Shown here in pieces: positions 12,561-22,720 of a DNA stretch of 64,000 bases; the stretch's first letter is position 1; each line of letters begins with the position of its first letter. The notes under the pieces were generated by a model. That model was not told the DNA's origin. It saw nothing but the letters and a program-made list of their open reading frames with translations, and ran no database searches. The stretch is taken from NCBI GenBank assembly GCA_036873755.1, contig JAVTVY010018806.1, forward strand, positions 19,371 through 83,370, in the 5' to 3' direction. This DNA comes from Hanleya hanleyi (taxonomy: Eukaryota; Mollusca; Polyplacophora; Lepidopleurida; Hanleyidae). The position numbers and the translations under genes were made by a program.

Positions 12561-13340
12561 TATGGGTGTATAGGTCCATACGGGCTGGACGTTTTGGGAT
12601 CTAGGTGAGCCCCTAATGATCCTATGGTGTCGTGTGAGGTCTTATTTTGAAGCTCTCGTGGAGGAGCATCCGACTGGTCTAATAGTTCGTCCGTTTTCAA
12701 TATTCTGCACATGCGCAGTCTGGCCGTAGTATAGAAAGCAGGCATTTTGGGGGTATGTGGGTGTGTGTTTGGGGTAGAGATGGACCGCTATGGGTCCGAA
12801 TGGGTCGTCGAAGGTGTCAAAGTGAAGCCTGTGTGGGGTAGAGTCAGAATGGCGTGTTTTTAAATGCAATTCGCGTCAAACTGCGCATGCGCAGTTGGTT
12901 GTAGTAAGTAAAGTGGCCATTTTGGAGCAGTGCAGGAAGGTATTTGGTGTCGAGATGGACCATCCTTGGTCCGAATGCGTCCTGGGAGGTGTCATTTTGT
13001 AGCTCTCGGGGTGTACATCCCGATTAGAGGGATGTTCATGTCATCTGTGAGGTTATTGGTGACGTCATCAGTACGAGTAGTAGCCAAAGTGAACATTTTG
13101 GGGCGGTGAAGGAAGGTATTTGGGTAGAAATGGACCACTATTGGTCCGAATGCGTTCTGGGAGGTGTCATCTTGTAGCTTTCGGGGTGTACATCCCGAGT
13201 TGAGGGATGTTCGCGTCATCTGTGACGTCATCGGTGACGTCATCAGTAGGAGTAGTAGCGAAAGTGTACATTTTGGAGCAGTGAAGGAAGGTATTTGGGG
13301 TAGAGAGGGACCATCCTTGATCCGCCTGCGTCCTGTGGGG
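12560..13340. repeat. Subterminal tandem repeats II with CRE-like sites (Pal1 left)
   Basis: Units of about 170 bp contain TTGGTCCGAATGCGTCCTGG, CTCTCGGGGTGTACAT, GTGACGTCATC and CATTTTGGGGCAGTGAAGG. TGACGTCA is the palindromic CREB/ATF site. One NRF1-like TGCGCATGCGCA lies near 12882. Confidence 0.7.
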
Positions 13341-13354
13341 TGTGCATTATACTG

Positions 13355-13655
13355 ATATCTTTGCTGTATTATACCATATCTGTCTCGCATCATACCAAAT
13401 ATGTTCTGTATTATACCATATCTGTCCACTGTTATACAATATCTGCCCTGTATTATACCAAATCTGTCCTGTATTGTGTCATATTTGTCCTGTATTATAC
13501 AATATATGTTCTGTATTATACCAATTCTGTGCTGTATTATACAGTATCTGTCCTGTATTATATCAAATCTGTGCTGTATTATACCATATCTGTCCTGTAT
13601 TGTATCATATATGTCCTGTATTATACAATATATATTCTGTATTATACAATCGCAT
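13355..13655. repeat. 21-bp minisatellite beyond the C2H2 gene 3' end
   Basis: About 14 degenerate copies of CTGTATTATACCATATCTGTC. It is mirrored at 20222-20520. Reading it in frame gives Tyr/Cys/Ile-rich artefact peptides, which I do not count as genes. Confidence 0.85.
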
Positions 13656-13699
13656 AGCGGTTGTCATGAATAACAACAAGTTCAGCAATGTTCATACAG

Positions 13700-13754
13700 T
13701 TTATTATCCCCAATGTTACATCATACCCAGGCTGGGGGAGCCGCCCTGGGTATG
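13700..13754 (-). terminator. Conserved 3'-end module: stem-loop plus AATAAA
   Basis: On the minus strand, stem CATACCCA pairs with TGGGTATG around a loop containing GGCGGCTCCCCCAGC, followed about 15-20 nt on by GGGGATAATAAAC (AATAAA is the complement of 13700-13705). It lies about 170 nt beyond the C2H2 stop. Seven other copies occur in the window. Confidence 0.75.
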
Positions 13755-13926
13755 TTTAGTATGTTCACAGCAAAACAAATTGAAATATCAAACACCATGT
13801 TTTATTATTTAACGCACCGTCACATTAGGTACAAGTGTTTACTGAGCTCAAGTCAACGATCAGCATGTAGACATATAGAGTATGTACGGCATGTTATGGT
13901 ATTCATCAGTGCACGAGTGAATGCAT

Positions 13927-15057
13927 TCATCCGATGGGAAGATTCCGTAATTTGGTCACGAAAAACGTAACATTGGTCACCCTCTCCACGAACCATTGGG
14001 TGTTGGGGCGTTGTTGTTGGGCCCATTCCAAGGGATCCACGGTGTCCAGTTTCTCCAGCATCGTCTCTAGCGAGGCCCGGTTAATGATGGTAAACGGTTG
14101 GTCAAATACCCGGATGTTACTGCTCGGGTAGAAGTATCTGACTTGATCTGTCTCCTTATGCTGCAGCACATAACCAAACGCCAGATTTAATTTGAATGAC
14201 GTAGCTTGGTCATTGAAGATGGCTTCCATGTAGCTGCGTAGACGGGCGAGATCGGTCAGTCGGAAATTGTAGATATCTTGAATAGGGCGATGACGGTGGA
14301 AACCATGCCGTATCATGGGCCAATGGCGCCGATAGATGTCACTCACTGGATGGGCGTCCTGTAACAGATCGCTAGGAACATCCACTGCATCTTCCAGAAA
14401 ATGTTCGATGTCGTCAGGCGTATGACTCGAAACCGTAACGCTGGGGTCCGGCTGGATATCCAGGCCCTCCTGGACTGTGGGTATAGGCGGGCTCTTCGTC
14501 ACCGCATCACCAGTGGCGTTCGTCTCCCCGGGTTCATCTTCACTGGGTCTGACCTTCTGCAGCTCCTCTTTAGTGGAACGTTGTCGTCCAAACCGTAGAG
14601 ACGGGGCATGAATCAAACGTTGGTGCTGTCTTAACCAACTGGGTCGTTTGAAGAGTCGACCACAATCGTTACATTGTACCGTCGCACCCTCGTGGAGTGC
14701 CCTCTCATGGCGCAGTAAATTATCCTCCCGATTGAATGACCGTGCGCAGATTATACAAGTATACCGTGCATCGTTGTGGGTGGAGGCCTCGTGACGTCGT
14801 AAACTTTCTATAAGAGTAAACTGCTTCAGGCAAGTTGTGCAAGTGAACATCTTGGTGGTTGACAGAGTGTCGGATGAAACGACCAGGCCGCTATCCTCGT
14901 GGAGTGCCCTCTCATGGCGCAGTAAATTATCCTCCCGATTGAACGACCGTGCGCAGGTTATACAAGTATACCGTGCATCGTTGTGGATGGAGGACTCGTG
15001 TCGTCGCAAATCTTCTGGGCGAGTAAACAGCTTCTGGCAAGTTTTGCAAGAGAACAT
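13927..15057 (-). CDS. Five-finger C2H2 protein of Pal1, left-arm copy
   Basis: An intact 376-residue frame starts at ATG 15057. The upstream in-frame extension has no ATG and overlaps the TATA box. Five C2H2 fingers lie at about residues 4-25, 32-53, 73-94, 101-122 and 129-150. Fingers 1-2 and 3-4 are near duplicates of one two-finger unit (FSCKTCQKLF / FTCTTCLKQF, then YTCI(T/I)CARSFNRE). An acidic, Pro-rich linker of about 90 residues follows. The C-terminal domain from about residue 235 includes YRRHWPMIRHGFHRHRPIQD and VERVTNVTFFVTKLRNLPIG; it recurs in the Pal3 protein and I cannot name it. The gene is intronless with its own TATA box and 3' module. Likely a nuclear DNA-binding protein, perhaps acting on the element's own iterons (inference). 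It differs from the right-arm copy at about six residues. Confidence 0.85.
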   Translation of the reverse strand: MFSCKTCQKLFTRPEDLRRHESSIHNDARYTCITCARSFNREDNLLRHERALHEDSGLVVSSDTLSTTKMFTCTTCLKQFTLIESLRRHEASTHNDARYTCIICARSFNREDNLLRHERALHEGATVQCNDCGRLFKRPSWLRQHQRLIHAPSLRFGRQRSTKEELQKVRPSEDEPGETNATGDAVTKSPPIPTVQEGLDIQPDPSVTVSSHTPDDIEHFLEDAVDVPSDLLQDAHPVSDIYRRHWPMIRHGFHRHRPIQDIYNFRLTDLARLRSYMEAIFNDQATSFKLNLAFGYVLQHKETDQVRYFYPSSNIRVFDQPFTIINRASLETMLEKLDTVDPLEWAQQQRPNTQWFVERVTNVTFFVTKLRNLPIG

Positions 15058-15102
15058 ATCGGCTGTGGATCTGGAAATGATGAATGCCGTAAAAATTGCC
15101 AC

Positions 15103-15110
15103 TTTTATAC
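15103..15110 (-). promoter_or_regulatory. TATA box of the left-arm C2H2 gene
   Basis: GTATAAAA on the minus strand, about 46 nt before the ATG. This leaves a leader of only about 20 nt if initiation is 30 nt downstream. Confidence 0.65.
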
Positions 15111-15114
15111 GTTT

Positions 15115-15655
15115 TTCCGTGACATTCGTGTCTTTTCTGCAACCTCCGTGTCTCTTCGGTCACCTGCGTGTCTTTTCGGTGACGTTCGTGACTCTTCGGG
15201 CACCTCCGTGTCTCTTCGGTAACCTCCGTGACATCTTCGGTCACCTCCGTGTCTCTTCGGTGACCTCCGTGACATCTTCGGTAACCTCCGTGTCTCTCCG
15301 GGCACCTCCGTGACATCTTCGGTCACCTTCGTGTCTCTTCGGTCACCTCCGTAACTACCCGGCTGTTCCCGTGTAAACCCGGATGGATCTCCGTTTCTCT
15401 TCGGTGACCTCCGTGACATCTTCGGTAACCTCCGTGTCTTTTGGGCAACCTCCGTGTCTCTTCGGTCACCTCCGTGTCTTTTCGGTGACGTCCGTGACTC
15501 TTCGGGCACCTCCGTGTCTCTTCGGTAACCTCCGTGACATCTTCGATCACCTCCGTGTCTCTTCGGTAACCTACGTGTTTCTTCAGGCACCTCCGTGACA
15601 TCTTCGGTCACCTCCGTGTCTCTTCGGTCACCTCCATAACTATCCGGCTGTTCAG
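15115..15655 (-). repeat. 20-21-bp iteron array upstream of the C2H2 promoter
   Basis: More than 20 copies of ACGGAGGTGACCGAAGAGAC and variants (AAGATGTC, GCCCGAAGAGTC) abut the TATA box. Position and regularity suggest a binding array rather than coding sequence. Frames across it give Arg/Glu/Thr-rich artefacts. Confidence 0.8.
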
Positions 15656-15689
15656 GTGTAAACCTCGATGTACCCGTATGGAACACACA

Positions 15690-15830
15690 GCTAAAGGACC
15701 CGGATAGAAGTACCCGGATGTAGGCGCGGACGTCATTGACAAGAGCCTGGATGTACAAGTATCCGGATGTACCCGGATGTAAAAGTTCCCGGATGTAAAA
15801 GTGCCCGGATGTTCACGAATGTTCCACCAT
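15690..15830. repeat. ATCCGG / CCGGAT motif cluster (Pal1 left)
   Basis: Spaced copies of CCGGATGTA and CCCGGATGT. The same ACATCCGGG motif recurs in the Polinton terminal repeats at 38693-38730 and 48265-48300. Confidence 0.6.
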
Positions 15831-15890
15831 TCTGGACTTCTATCAGGTCCATGTCCAGAAGCTCTCATGTCCTGCATGTGAATAGTCATA

Positions 15891-16792
15891 TTGTGTGTGT
15901 ATGTGCGAGTGTATGCGTCTGTGTGTGTGTGTGCGTGTATGTGCGTGTGTGTGTACGTGAATGTATGCGTGTGTGTATGCATGTGTGGGTTTGTGTGTGG
16001 GTGTATGCTTGCGTGTATGCGTGTGTGTGTATGTGTGTGTGCAGCGTGTATGTGTGTGTATGCGCCTGTGTCTATGCGTGTGTGTCTGTGTGTATGTGTG
16101 TGTGTGTGTCTGTGTATGCATGTGTGCATGCGGCTGTGTGTGCGTGTGTGTGTGTGTGTATGCGTGTGTGTATGCGTGTGTGTGTATGCGTGCGTGCGTG
16201 TATGCAAGTGTGTATGCGAGCGTGTGTGGGTATGCAAATGTGTGTGTGCGTCTGTTTGTGTGTATGTATGCATGTGTGTGTATGTGTACATTGCGTCTGT
16301 GTGTATGCGTCTGTGTGTATGCGTGTGTGTGTGTATGTGTCTGTGTATGTGTGTGTGTGCGTGTGTGTATGAGTGTGTGTGTGTGTATGCGTGTGTGCAT
16401 GCGTCTGTGTGTGTATGTGTGTGTGTGCGTGTGTATCTGTGTGTGTACGTATGCGTGTATGTGCGTATGCGTGTATGTGTGTATGCGTCTGTGTGTATGC
16501 ATCTGTGTGCGTGTGTGTGTGTGTGTACACGTGTCTGTGTGCGTGTGTGTGTGTGTGTGCTTGTGTGTGTAGGCGTGTGTGTGTGTGCGTGCATGTGTAT
16601 GTGTATGTGTATGTATGCCTCCGTGTATATGTATGTGTGTGCTTGCGAGTGTGTTTACGCGTGGGTGTGTATGCGTGTGTGTGTGCGTGTGTGCGCGTGT
16701 GTATGAGTCTGTGTGTATGTGTGCATTGCGTCAGTGTGTATGTGAGTATGCGTGTATGCGTCTGTGTGTATGCGTGTGTGTGTGTGTATGCA
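15891..16792. repeat. (TG)n-rich microsatellite, Pal1 left arm
   Basis: About 900 bp of TG with ATGC, GTATG and CTGTG interruptions. The mirrored CA tract at 17505-17993 is about half as long. Confidence 0.95.
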
Positions 16793-16931
16793 ACCACCAC
16801 CACCAACACCACTACCACCACCACACACCACCACACACCACCACTACCACCACCACCACCGGGCGTTGACGCCCGTCAACGCCAACACCACCACCACCAC
16901 CACCACACACCACCACACCACCACCACCACT
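16793..16931. repeat. (CCA)n tract with GGCGTTGACG inverted motif
   Basis: CCA trinucleotides interrupted by GGGCGTTGACGCCCGTCAAC. Mirrored at about 17349-17500. The same motif sits at the centre of Pal2. Confidence 0.85.
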
Positions 16932-17128
16932 GGGCACACGTACCTGGTACACCCTGTACCCTATAGCCCGTAGGGCATAGGGTACACCAGGGTGTGGGTG
17001 CGATCGGAGCTCTTGGAGCTCAAAGCGTGTGGAGCTCAGTGCTCGGAAGTGACATTTGCATATGACCTCTGTGAGGTCACTTCCGCTTCCGTTCACGTCA
17101 CCCGAACTGACCTTTGACCCCTGCGCGC

Positions 17129-17151
17129 AATTTTTATCCGGTATTGCTAGC
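17129..17151. other. Loop (symmetry centre) of Pal1
   Basis: A 23-nt non-palindromic spacer, starting AATTTTTATCC, lies between CCTGCGCGC and GCGCGCAGG. The arms start with perfect complementarity on both sides, including GGGGTCAAAGGTCAGTTCGG. Confidence 0.9.
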
Positions 17152-17348
17152 GCGCGCAGGGGTCAAAGGTCAGTTCGGGTGACGTGAACGGAAGCGGAAG
17201 TGACCTCACAGAGGTCATATGCAAATGTCACTTCCGAGCTCTGAGCTTCACACGCTTTGAGCTCCAAGAGCTCCGATCGTACCCACACACTGGTGTACCC
17301 TATGCCCTGCGGGCTATAGGGTACAGGGTGCACCAGGGACGTGTGCCC

Positions 17349-17993
17349 AGTGGTGGTGGTCGTGGTGGTGGTGTGGTGGTGTGGTGGTGTGTGGTGGTGG
17401 TGGTGGCGTTGACGGGCGTCAACGCCCGGTGGTGGTGGTGGTAGTGGTAGTGTGTGGTGGTGTGTGGTGGTGGTAGTGGTGCTGGTGGTGGTGGTGGAGG
17501 TTGCATACACACACACGCATACACACAGACGCATATACGCATACACACATACACACAGACGCAATGCACACATACACACAGACTCATAGACACGCGCACA
17601 CACGCACACACACGCACACACACACGCATACACACACGCGTAAACACACTCGCAAGCACACACATACACACACACAGAGGCATACATACACATACACATA
17701 CACATGCACGCACACACACACACACACACACGCCTACACACACAAGCACACACACACACACACCTACGGACACACAGACACATACACACACACACACATA
17801 CACACAGACGCATACACACAGACGCAATGTACACATACACACACATGCATACATACATACACACAAACACAGACGCATACACACATTTGCATACACACAC
17901 ACGCTCGCATACACACACTTGCATACACGCACGCACGCATACACACACACATACACGCACACACACACACACAGATGCATACACACACAATAT
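17349..17993. repeat. (TGG)n tract and (CA)n microsatellite, Pal1 right arm
   Basis: Mirror of 15891-16931. The TGG tract with GGCGTTGACGGGCGTCAACG runs to about 17500, then CACACA/CGCATACACA runs to 17993. Long His/Thr-rich frames here are artefacts. Confidence 0.95.
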
Positions 17994-18049
17994 GACTATT
18001 CACATGCAGGACGTGAGAGCTTCTGGACCTGATAGAAGTCCAGAATGGT

Positions 18050-18190
18050 GGAACATTCGTAAACATCCGGGCACATTTACATCCGGGAACTTTCACATCC
18101 GGGTACATCCGGATACTTGTACATCCAGGCTCTTGTCAATGACGTCCGCGCCTACATCCGGGTACTTCTATCCGGGTCCTTTAGCGGGTA
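18050..18190. repeat. ATCCGG motif cluster (Pal1 right)
   Basis: Mirror of 15690-15830, with ACATCCGGG, ACATCCGGGT and CATCCGGATAC repeats. Confidence 0.6.
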
Positions 18191-18214
18191 CATCGAGGAT
18201 TACACCTGAACAGC

Positions 18215-18760
18215 CGGATAGTTACGGAGGTGACCGAAGAGACACGGAGGTGACCGAAGATGTCACGGAGGTGCCTGAAGAAACACGTAGGTTACCGAAG
18301 ATGTCACGGAGGTCACCGAAGAGACACGGAGGTGACCGAAGATGTCACGGAGGTTACCGAAGAGACACGGAGGTGCCCGAAGAGTCACGGACGTCACCGA
18401 AAAGACACGGAGGTGACCGAAGAGACACGGAGGTTGCCGAAAAGACACGGAGGTTACCGAAGATGTCACGGAGGTCACAGAAGAGACACGGAGATCCATC
18501 CGGGTTTACACGGGAACAGCCGGGTAGTTACGGAGGTGACCGAAGAGATACGGAGGTGACCGAACATGTCACCGGAGAGACACGGAGGTTACCGAAGATA
18601 TCACGGAGGTCACTGAAGAGACACGGAGGTGACCGAAAATGTCACGGAGGTTACCGAAGAGACACGGAGGTGCCCGAAGAGTCACGGACGTCACCGAAAA
18701 GACAGGAAGGTGACCGAAGAGACACGGAGGTTGCAGAAAAGACACGAATGTCACGGAAAA
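18215..18760 (+). repeat. 20-21-bp iteron array (Pal1 right)
   Basis: Mirror of 15115-15655. Copies of ACGGAGGTGACCGAAGAGAC end immediately before the TATA box. Confidence 0.8.
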
Positions 18761-18762
18761 AC

Positions 18763-18770
18763 GTATAAAA
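18763..18770 (+). promoter_or_regulatory. TATA box of the right-arm C2H2 gene
   Basis: GTATAAAA, 46 nt upstream of ATG 18816. Confidence 0.65.
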
Positions 18771-18815
18771 GTGGCAATTTTTACGGCATTCATCATTTCC
18801 AGATCCACAGCCGAT

Positions 18816-19946
18816 ATGTTCTCTTGCACAACTTGCCAGAAGCTATTTACTCGCCCAGAAGATTTGCGACGACACGAGTCCTCCATCCACAACGATGCAC
18901 GGTATACTTGTATAACCTGCGCACGGTCGTTCAATCGAGAGGATAATTTACTGCGCCATGAGAGGGCACTCCACGAGGATAGCGGCCTGGTCGTTTCATC
19001 CGACACTCTGTCAACCACCAAGATGTTCACTTGCACAACTTGCCAGAAGCAGTTTACTCTTATAGAAAGTTTACGACGTCACGAGGCCTCCACCCACAAC
19101 GATGCACGGTATACTTGTATAATCTGCGCACGGTCATTCAATCGGGAGGATAATTTACTGCGCCATGAAAGGGCACTCCACGAGGGTGCGACGGTACAAT
19201 GTAACGATTGTGGTCGACTCTTCAAACGACCCAGTTGGTTAAGACAGCACCAACGTTTGATTCATGCCCCGTCTCTATGGTTTGGACGACAACTTTCCAC
19301 TAAAGAGGAGCTGCAGAAGGTCAGACCCAGTGAAGATGAACCCGGGGAGACGAACGCAACTGGTGATGCGGTGACGAAGAGTCCGCCTATACCCACAGTC
19401 CAGGAGGGCCTGGATATCCAGCCGGACCCCAGCGTTACGGTTTCGAGTCATACGCCTGACGACATCGAACATTTTCTGGAAGATGCAGTGGATGTTCCTA
19501 GCGATCTGTTACAGGACGCCCATCCAGTGAGTGACATCTATCGGCGCCATTGGCCTATGATACGGCATGGTTTCCACCGTCATCGCCCTATTCAAGATAT
19601 CTACAATTTCCGACTGATCGATCTCGCCCGTCTACGCAGCTACATGGAAGCCATCTTCAATGACCAAGCTACGTCATTCAAATTAAATCTGGCGTTTGGT
19701 TATGTGCTGCAGCATAAGGAGACAGATCAAGTCAGATACTTCTACCCGAGCAGTAACATCCGGGTATTTGACCAACCGTTTACCATCATTAACCGGACCT
19801 CGCTAGAGACGATGCTGGAGAAACTGGACACCGTGGATCCCTTGGAATGGGCCCAACAACAACGCCCCAACACCCAATGGTTCGTGGAGAGGGTGACCAA
19901 TGTTACGTTTTTCGTGACCAAATTACGGAATCTTCCCATCGGATGA
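18816..19946 (+). CDS. Five-finger C2H2 protein of Pal1, right-arm copy
   Basis: An intact 376-residue frame from the first ATG downstream of the TATA box (start MFSCTTCQKLFTRPEDLRRH) to TGA at 19944-19946. Domain layout is as in the left arm: five C2H2 fingers in about the first 150 residues, an acidic Pro/Ser/Thr linker, and a conserved C-terminal domain ending VERVTNVTFFVTKLRNLPIG. By eye it differs from the left-arm product at about six residues (finger 1 Thr for Lys, a Gln for Leu in finger 3, and changes at FGRQ, DLAR and INRTS). So both arms are open and nearly identical. A sequence-specific nuclear DNA-binding role is inferred from the fingers. Target sites are unknown; the adjacent iterons are candidates. 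Confidence 0.85.
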   Translation: MFSCTTCQKLFTRPEDLRRHESSIHNDARYTCITCARSFNREDNLLRHERALHEDSGLVVSSDTLSTTKMFTCTTCQKQFTLIESLRRHEASTHNDARYTCIICARSFNREDNLLRHERALHEGATVQCNDCGRLFKRPSWLRQHQRLIHAPSLWFGRQLSTKEELQKVRPSEDEPGETNATGDAVTKSPPIPTVQEGLDIQPDPSVTVSSHTPDDIEHFLEDAVDVPSDLLQDAHPVSDIYRRHWPMIRHGFHRHRPIQDIYNFRLIDLARLRSYMEAIFNDQATSFKLNLAFGYVLQHKETDQVRYFYPSSNIRVFDQPFTIINRTSLETMLEKLDTVDPLEWAQQQRPNTQWFVERVTNVTFFVTKLRNLPIG

Positions 19947-20118
19947 ATGCATTCACTCGTGCACTGATGAATACCATAACATGCCGTACATACTCTATAT
20001 GTCTACATGCTGATCGTTGACTTGAGCTCAGTAAACACTTGTACCTAATGTGACGGTGCGTTAAATAATAAAACATGGTGTTTGATATTTCAATTTGTTT
20101 TGCTGTGAACATACTAAA

Positions 20119-20173
20119 CATACCCAGGGCGGCTCCCCCAGCCTGGGTATGATGTAACATTGGGGATAATAAA
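20119..20173 (+). terminator. Conserved 3'-end module: stem-loop plus AATAAA
   Basis: Stem CATACCCA/TGGGTATG at 20119-20151 around a GGCGGCTCCCCCAGC loop, then ATTGGGGATAATAAACTG with AATAAA at 20168-20173 and a T/G-rich CTTGTTGTTATT beyond. Confidence 0.75.
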
Positions 20174-20221
20174 CTGTATGAACATTGCTGAACTTGTTGT
20201 TATTCATGACAACCGCTATGC

Positions 20222-20520
20222 GATTGTATAATACAGAATATATATTGTATAATACAGGACATATATGATACAATACAGGACAGATATGGTATAATACAGC
20301 ACAGATTTGATATAATACAGGACAGATACTGTATAATACAGCACAGAATTGGTATAATACAGAACATATATTGTATAATACAGGACAAATATGACACAAT
20401 ACAGGACAGATTTGGTATAATACAGGGCAGATATTGTATAACAGTGGACAGATATGGTATAATACAGAACATATTTGGTATGATGCGAGACAGATATGGT
20501 ATAATACAGCAAAGATATCA
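20222..20520. repeat. 21-bp minisatellite (Pal1 right)
   Basis: Mirror of 13355-13655; copies of GACAGATATGGTATAATACAG. Confidence 0.85.
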
Positions 20521-22560
20521 GTATAATGCACACCCCACAGGACGCAGGCGGATCAAGGATGGTCCCTCTCTACCCCAAATACCTTCCTTCACTGCTCCAA
20601 AATGTACACTTTCGCTACTACTCCTACTGATGACGTCACCGATGACGTCACAGGTGACGCGAACACCCCTCAAATCGGGATGTACACCCCGAAAGCTACA
20701 AGATGACACCTCCCAGAACGCATTCGGACCAATAGTGGTCCATTTCTATCCAAATACCTTCCTTCACTGCCCCAAAATGTTCACTTTGGCTTCTACTCGT
20801 ACTGATGACGTCACCAATAACGTCACAGCTGACGTGAACATCCCTCAAATCGGGATGTACACCCCGAGAGCTACAAAATGACACCTCCCAGGACGCATTC
20901 GGACCAAGGATGGTCCATCTCGACACCAAATACCTTCCTGCACTGCTCCAAAATGGCCACTTTACTTACTACAACCAACTGCGCATGCGCAGTTTGACGC
21001 GAATTGCATTTAAAAACACGCCATTCTGACTACCCCACACAGGCTTCACTTTGACACCTTCGACGACCCATTCGGACCCATAGCAGTCCATCTCTACCCC
21101 AAACACACACCCACATACCCCCAAAATGCCTGCTTTCTATACTACGGCCAGACTGCGCATGCGCAGAATATTGAAAACGGACGATCTATTAGACCAGTCG
21201 GATGCTCCTCCACGAGAGCTTCAAAATAAGACCTCACACGACACCATAGGATGATTAGGGGCTCACCTAGATCCCAAAACGTCCACCCCGTATGGACCTA
21301 TACACCCATAGCCATGCAGTATAGGCCTATGGGCCTACCCAGGCCTCGGTGAACTTTTCCAAAAATTTCACCGTTTCGCTCCGGGACCCTTCCCATCGTG
21401 TTCTAAATGACGAGACGTGAAAAACAAATCCAAACAGCCCATATCACAATGAACGTGTGTGAATTTCCCAGGTTGAACCTATACCCCCATATAGCCAGTA
21501 TGGGACTATATGGGCTATATGGTACTTTTCCAAAAATTTCACCGATTCGCTCCGAGACCCTTCCCATCGTGTTCTAAATGACTAGATGTGAAAAACAAAT
21601 CCAAGCAACCCATATCACAATGAACGTGTGTGAATTTCCCAGGTTGAACCTATACCCCCATATAGCCAGCCTACAGGCCTATATACAGGCCTACCCGGTA
21701 CTTTTCCCAAAAATTTCACCGATTCGCTCCGGGACCCCTCCCTTTGTGTTTTTCTCGGCGAGACGAGAAAAACGAGACCCCACAAGCCATAGTAAAGCCC
21801 ACAAAAAAAAAATGACCACCCCTCCCCCCATATAGCCAGTATGAGCCTATATACAGACCTCGGTGACTTTTCCCAAAAATTTCACCGATTCGCTCCGGGA
21901 CCCCTCCCATTGTATTTTTCTCGGCGAGACGAGAAAAACGAGGCCCCACAACCCATAGTAAAGTCCACAAAAAAAATTGACCACCCCTCCCCCATATAGC
22001 CAGTATGAGCCTATATACAGACCTCGGTGACTTTTCCCAAAAATTTCACCGATTCGCTCCGGAACCCCTCCCATTGTGTTTTTCTCGGCGAGACGAGAAA
22101 AACGAGACCCCACAAGCCATAGTAAAGCCCACAATTTTTTTTGACCACCCCTCCCCCCATACAGGCATTTTCCCTTATATTGTATAATACAGACCCCTAT
22201 TGTAGGGGTAAAGTCCGAGTTCCGCTTTTTATATTTTCGGAAAATAATCCTAATTTTACATGCACCCACCCTATTGACTGGATAGGCAGGCCCCAATAAG
22301 CCCGGGGACCGATATTAGCCCTTTTGGCTAGAGTTGATAGGTGTTTTCCCCTATTTTAGGGGTAAAGTCCGTATTCCGCTTTTTATATTTTCGGGGAAAA
22401 ATCCTAATTTTACATACACCCACCCCATTGACTTGATAGGCAGGTCTCAATAAGCCCGGGGACCAATATTAGCCCTTTTGGTTAGGGTTGATAGGTGTTT
22501 TCCCCTATTTTAGGGGTAAAGTCCGTGTTCCGCTTTTTTTCTGGAGAAAGTTTTACATGC
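20521..22560. repeat. Subterminal tandem repeats I and II (Pal1 right)
   Basis: Mirror of 11640-13340: CRE-like GATGACGTCACC units (to about 21300), CGAGACGAGAAAAACGAG units, and three copies of the TAGGGGTAAAGTCCG unit near 22196, 22355 and 22510. The left arm has two copies of the last. Confidence 0.75.
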
Positions 22561-22652
22561 ACCCACCCATGACTGGATGCCCCTTCACGAATGCTTCAGT
22601 TTGATACCTCACTCGACCCAATCGGACCATGCAGCGTATTTCAAGTCTAGGG

Positions 22653-22720
22653 ACTACTTTTTCTCCGCGGAAGCTTTTTCTCCCGACCGCATCACCACCA
22701 GACCGCATCACCGCGGAAGA
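22653..22720. promoter_or_regulatory. Subterminal CCGCGG / GACCGCATC box (Pal1 right)
   Basis: Mirror of 11492-11559, with CTCCGCGG, repeated GACCGCATCAC and CCGCGGA. Confidence 0.55.

Larger units (their letters stand above)
11294..17128. repeat. Pal1 left arm (inverted repeat of 17152-22918)
   Basis: The reverse complement matches the right arm from the terminus to the loop. Differences include a TG tract of about 900 bp here against about 485 bp opposite, and fewer copies of the GGGGTAAAGTCCG repeat (2 here, 3 opposite). Confidence 0.9.

Noticed and set aside
13340..13812. Frames of 90-156 codons over the 21-bp minisatellite
   Set aside because: A 21-bp unit is seven codons, so all three frames stay open. 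Composition is only Tyr, Cys, Ile, Val, Leu and Ser repeats.
15608..18032. Very long His/Thr-rich and Cys/Val-rich frames across the TG/CA tracts
   Set aside because: Dinucleotide repeats are open in several frames on both strands at once. Peptides are pure repeat translations with no start context.
14927..18768. Arg/Glu/Thr-rich frames over the ACGGAGGTGACCG arrays
   Set aside because: They follow the 20-21 bp period, lie upstream of a TATA box, and exist in mirrored form in several frames. Read as a regulatory array.
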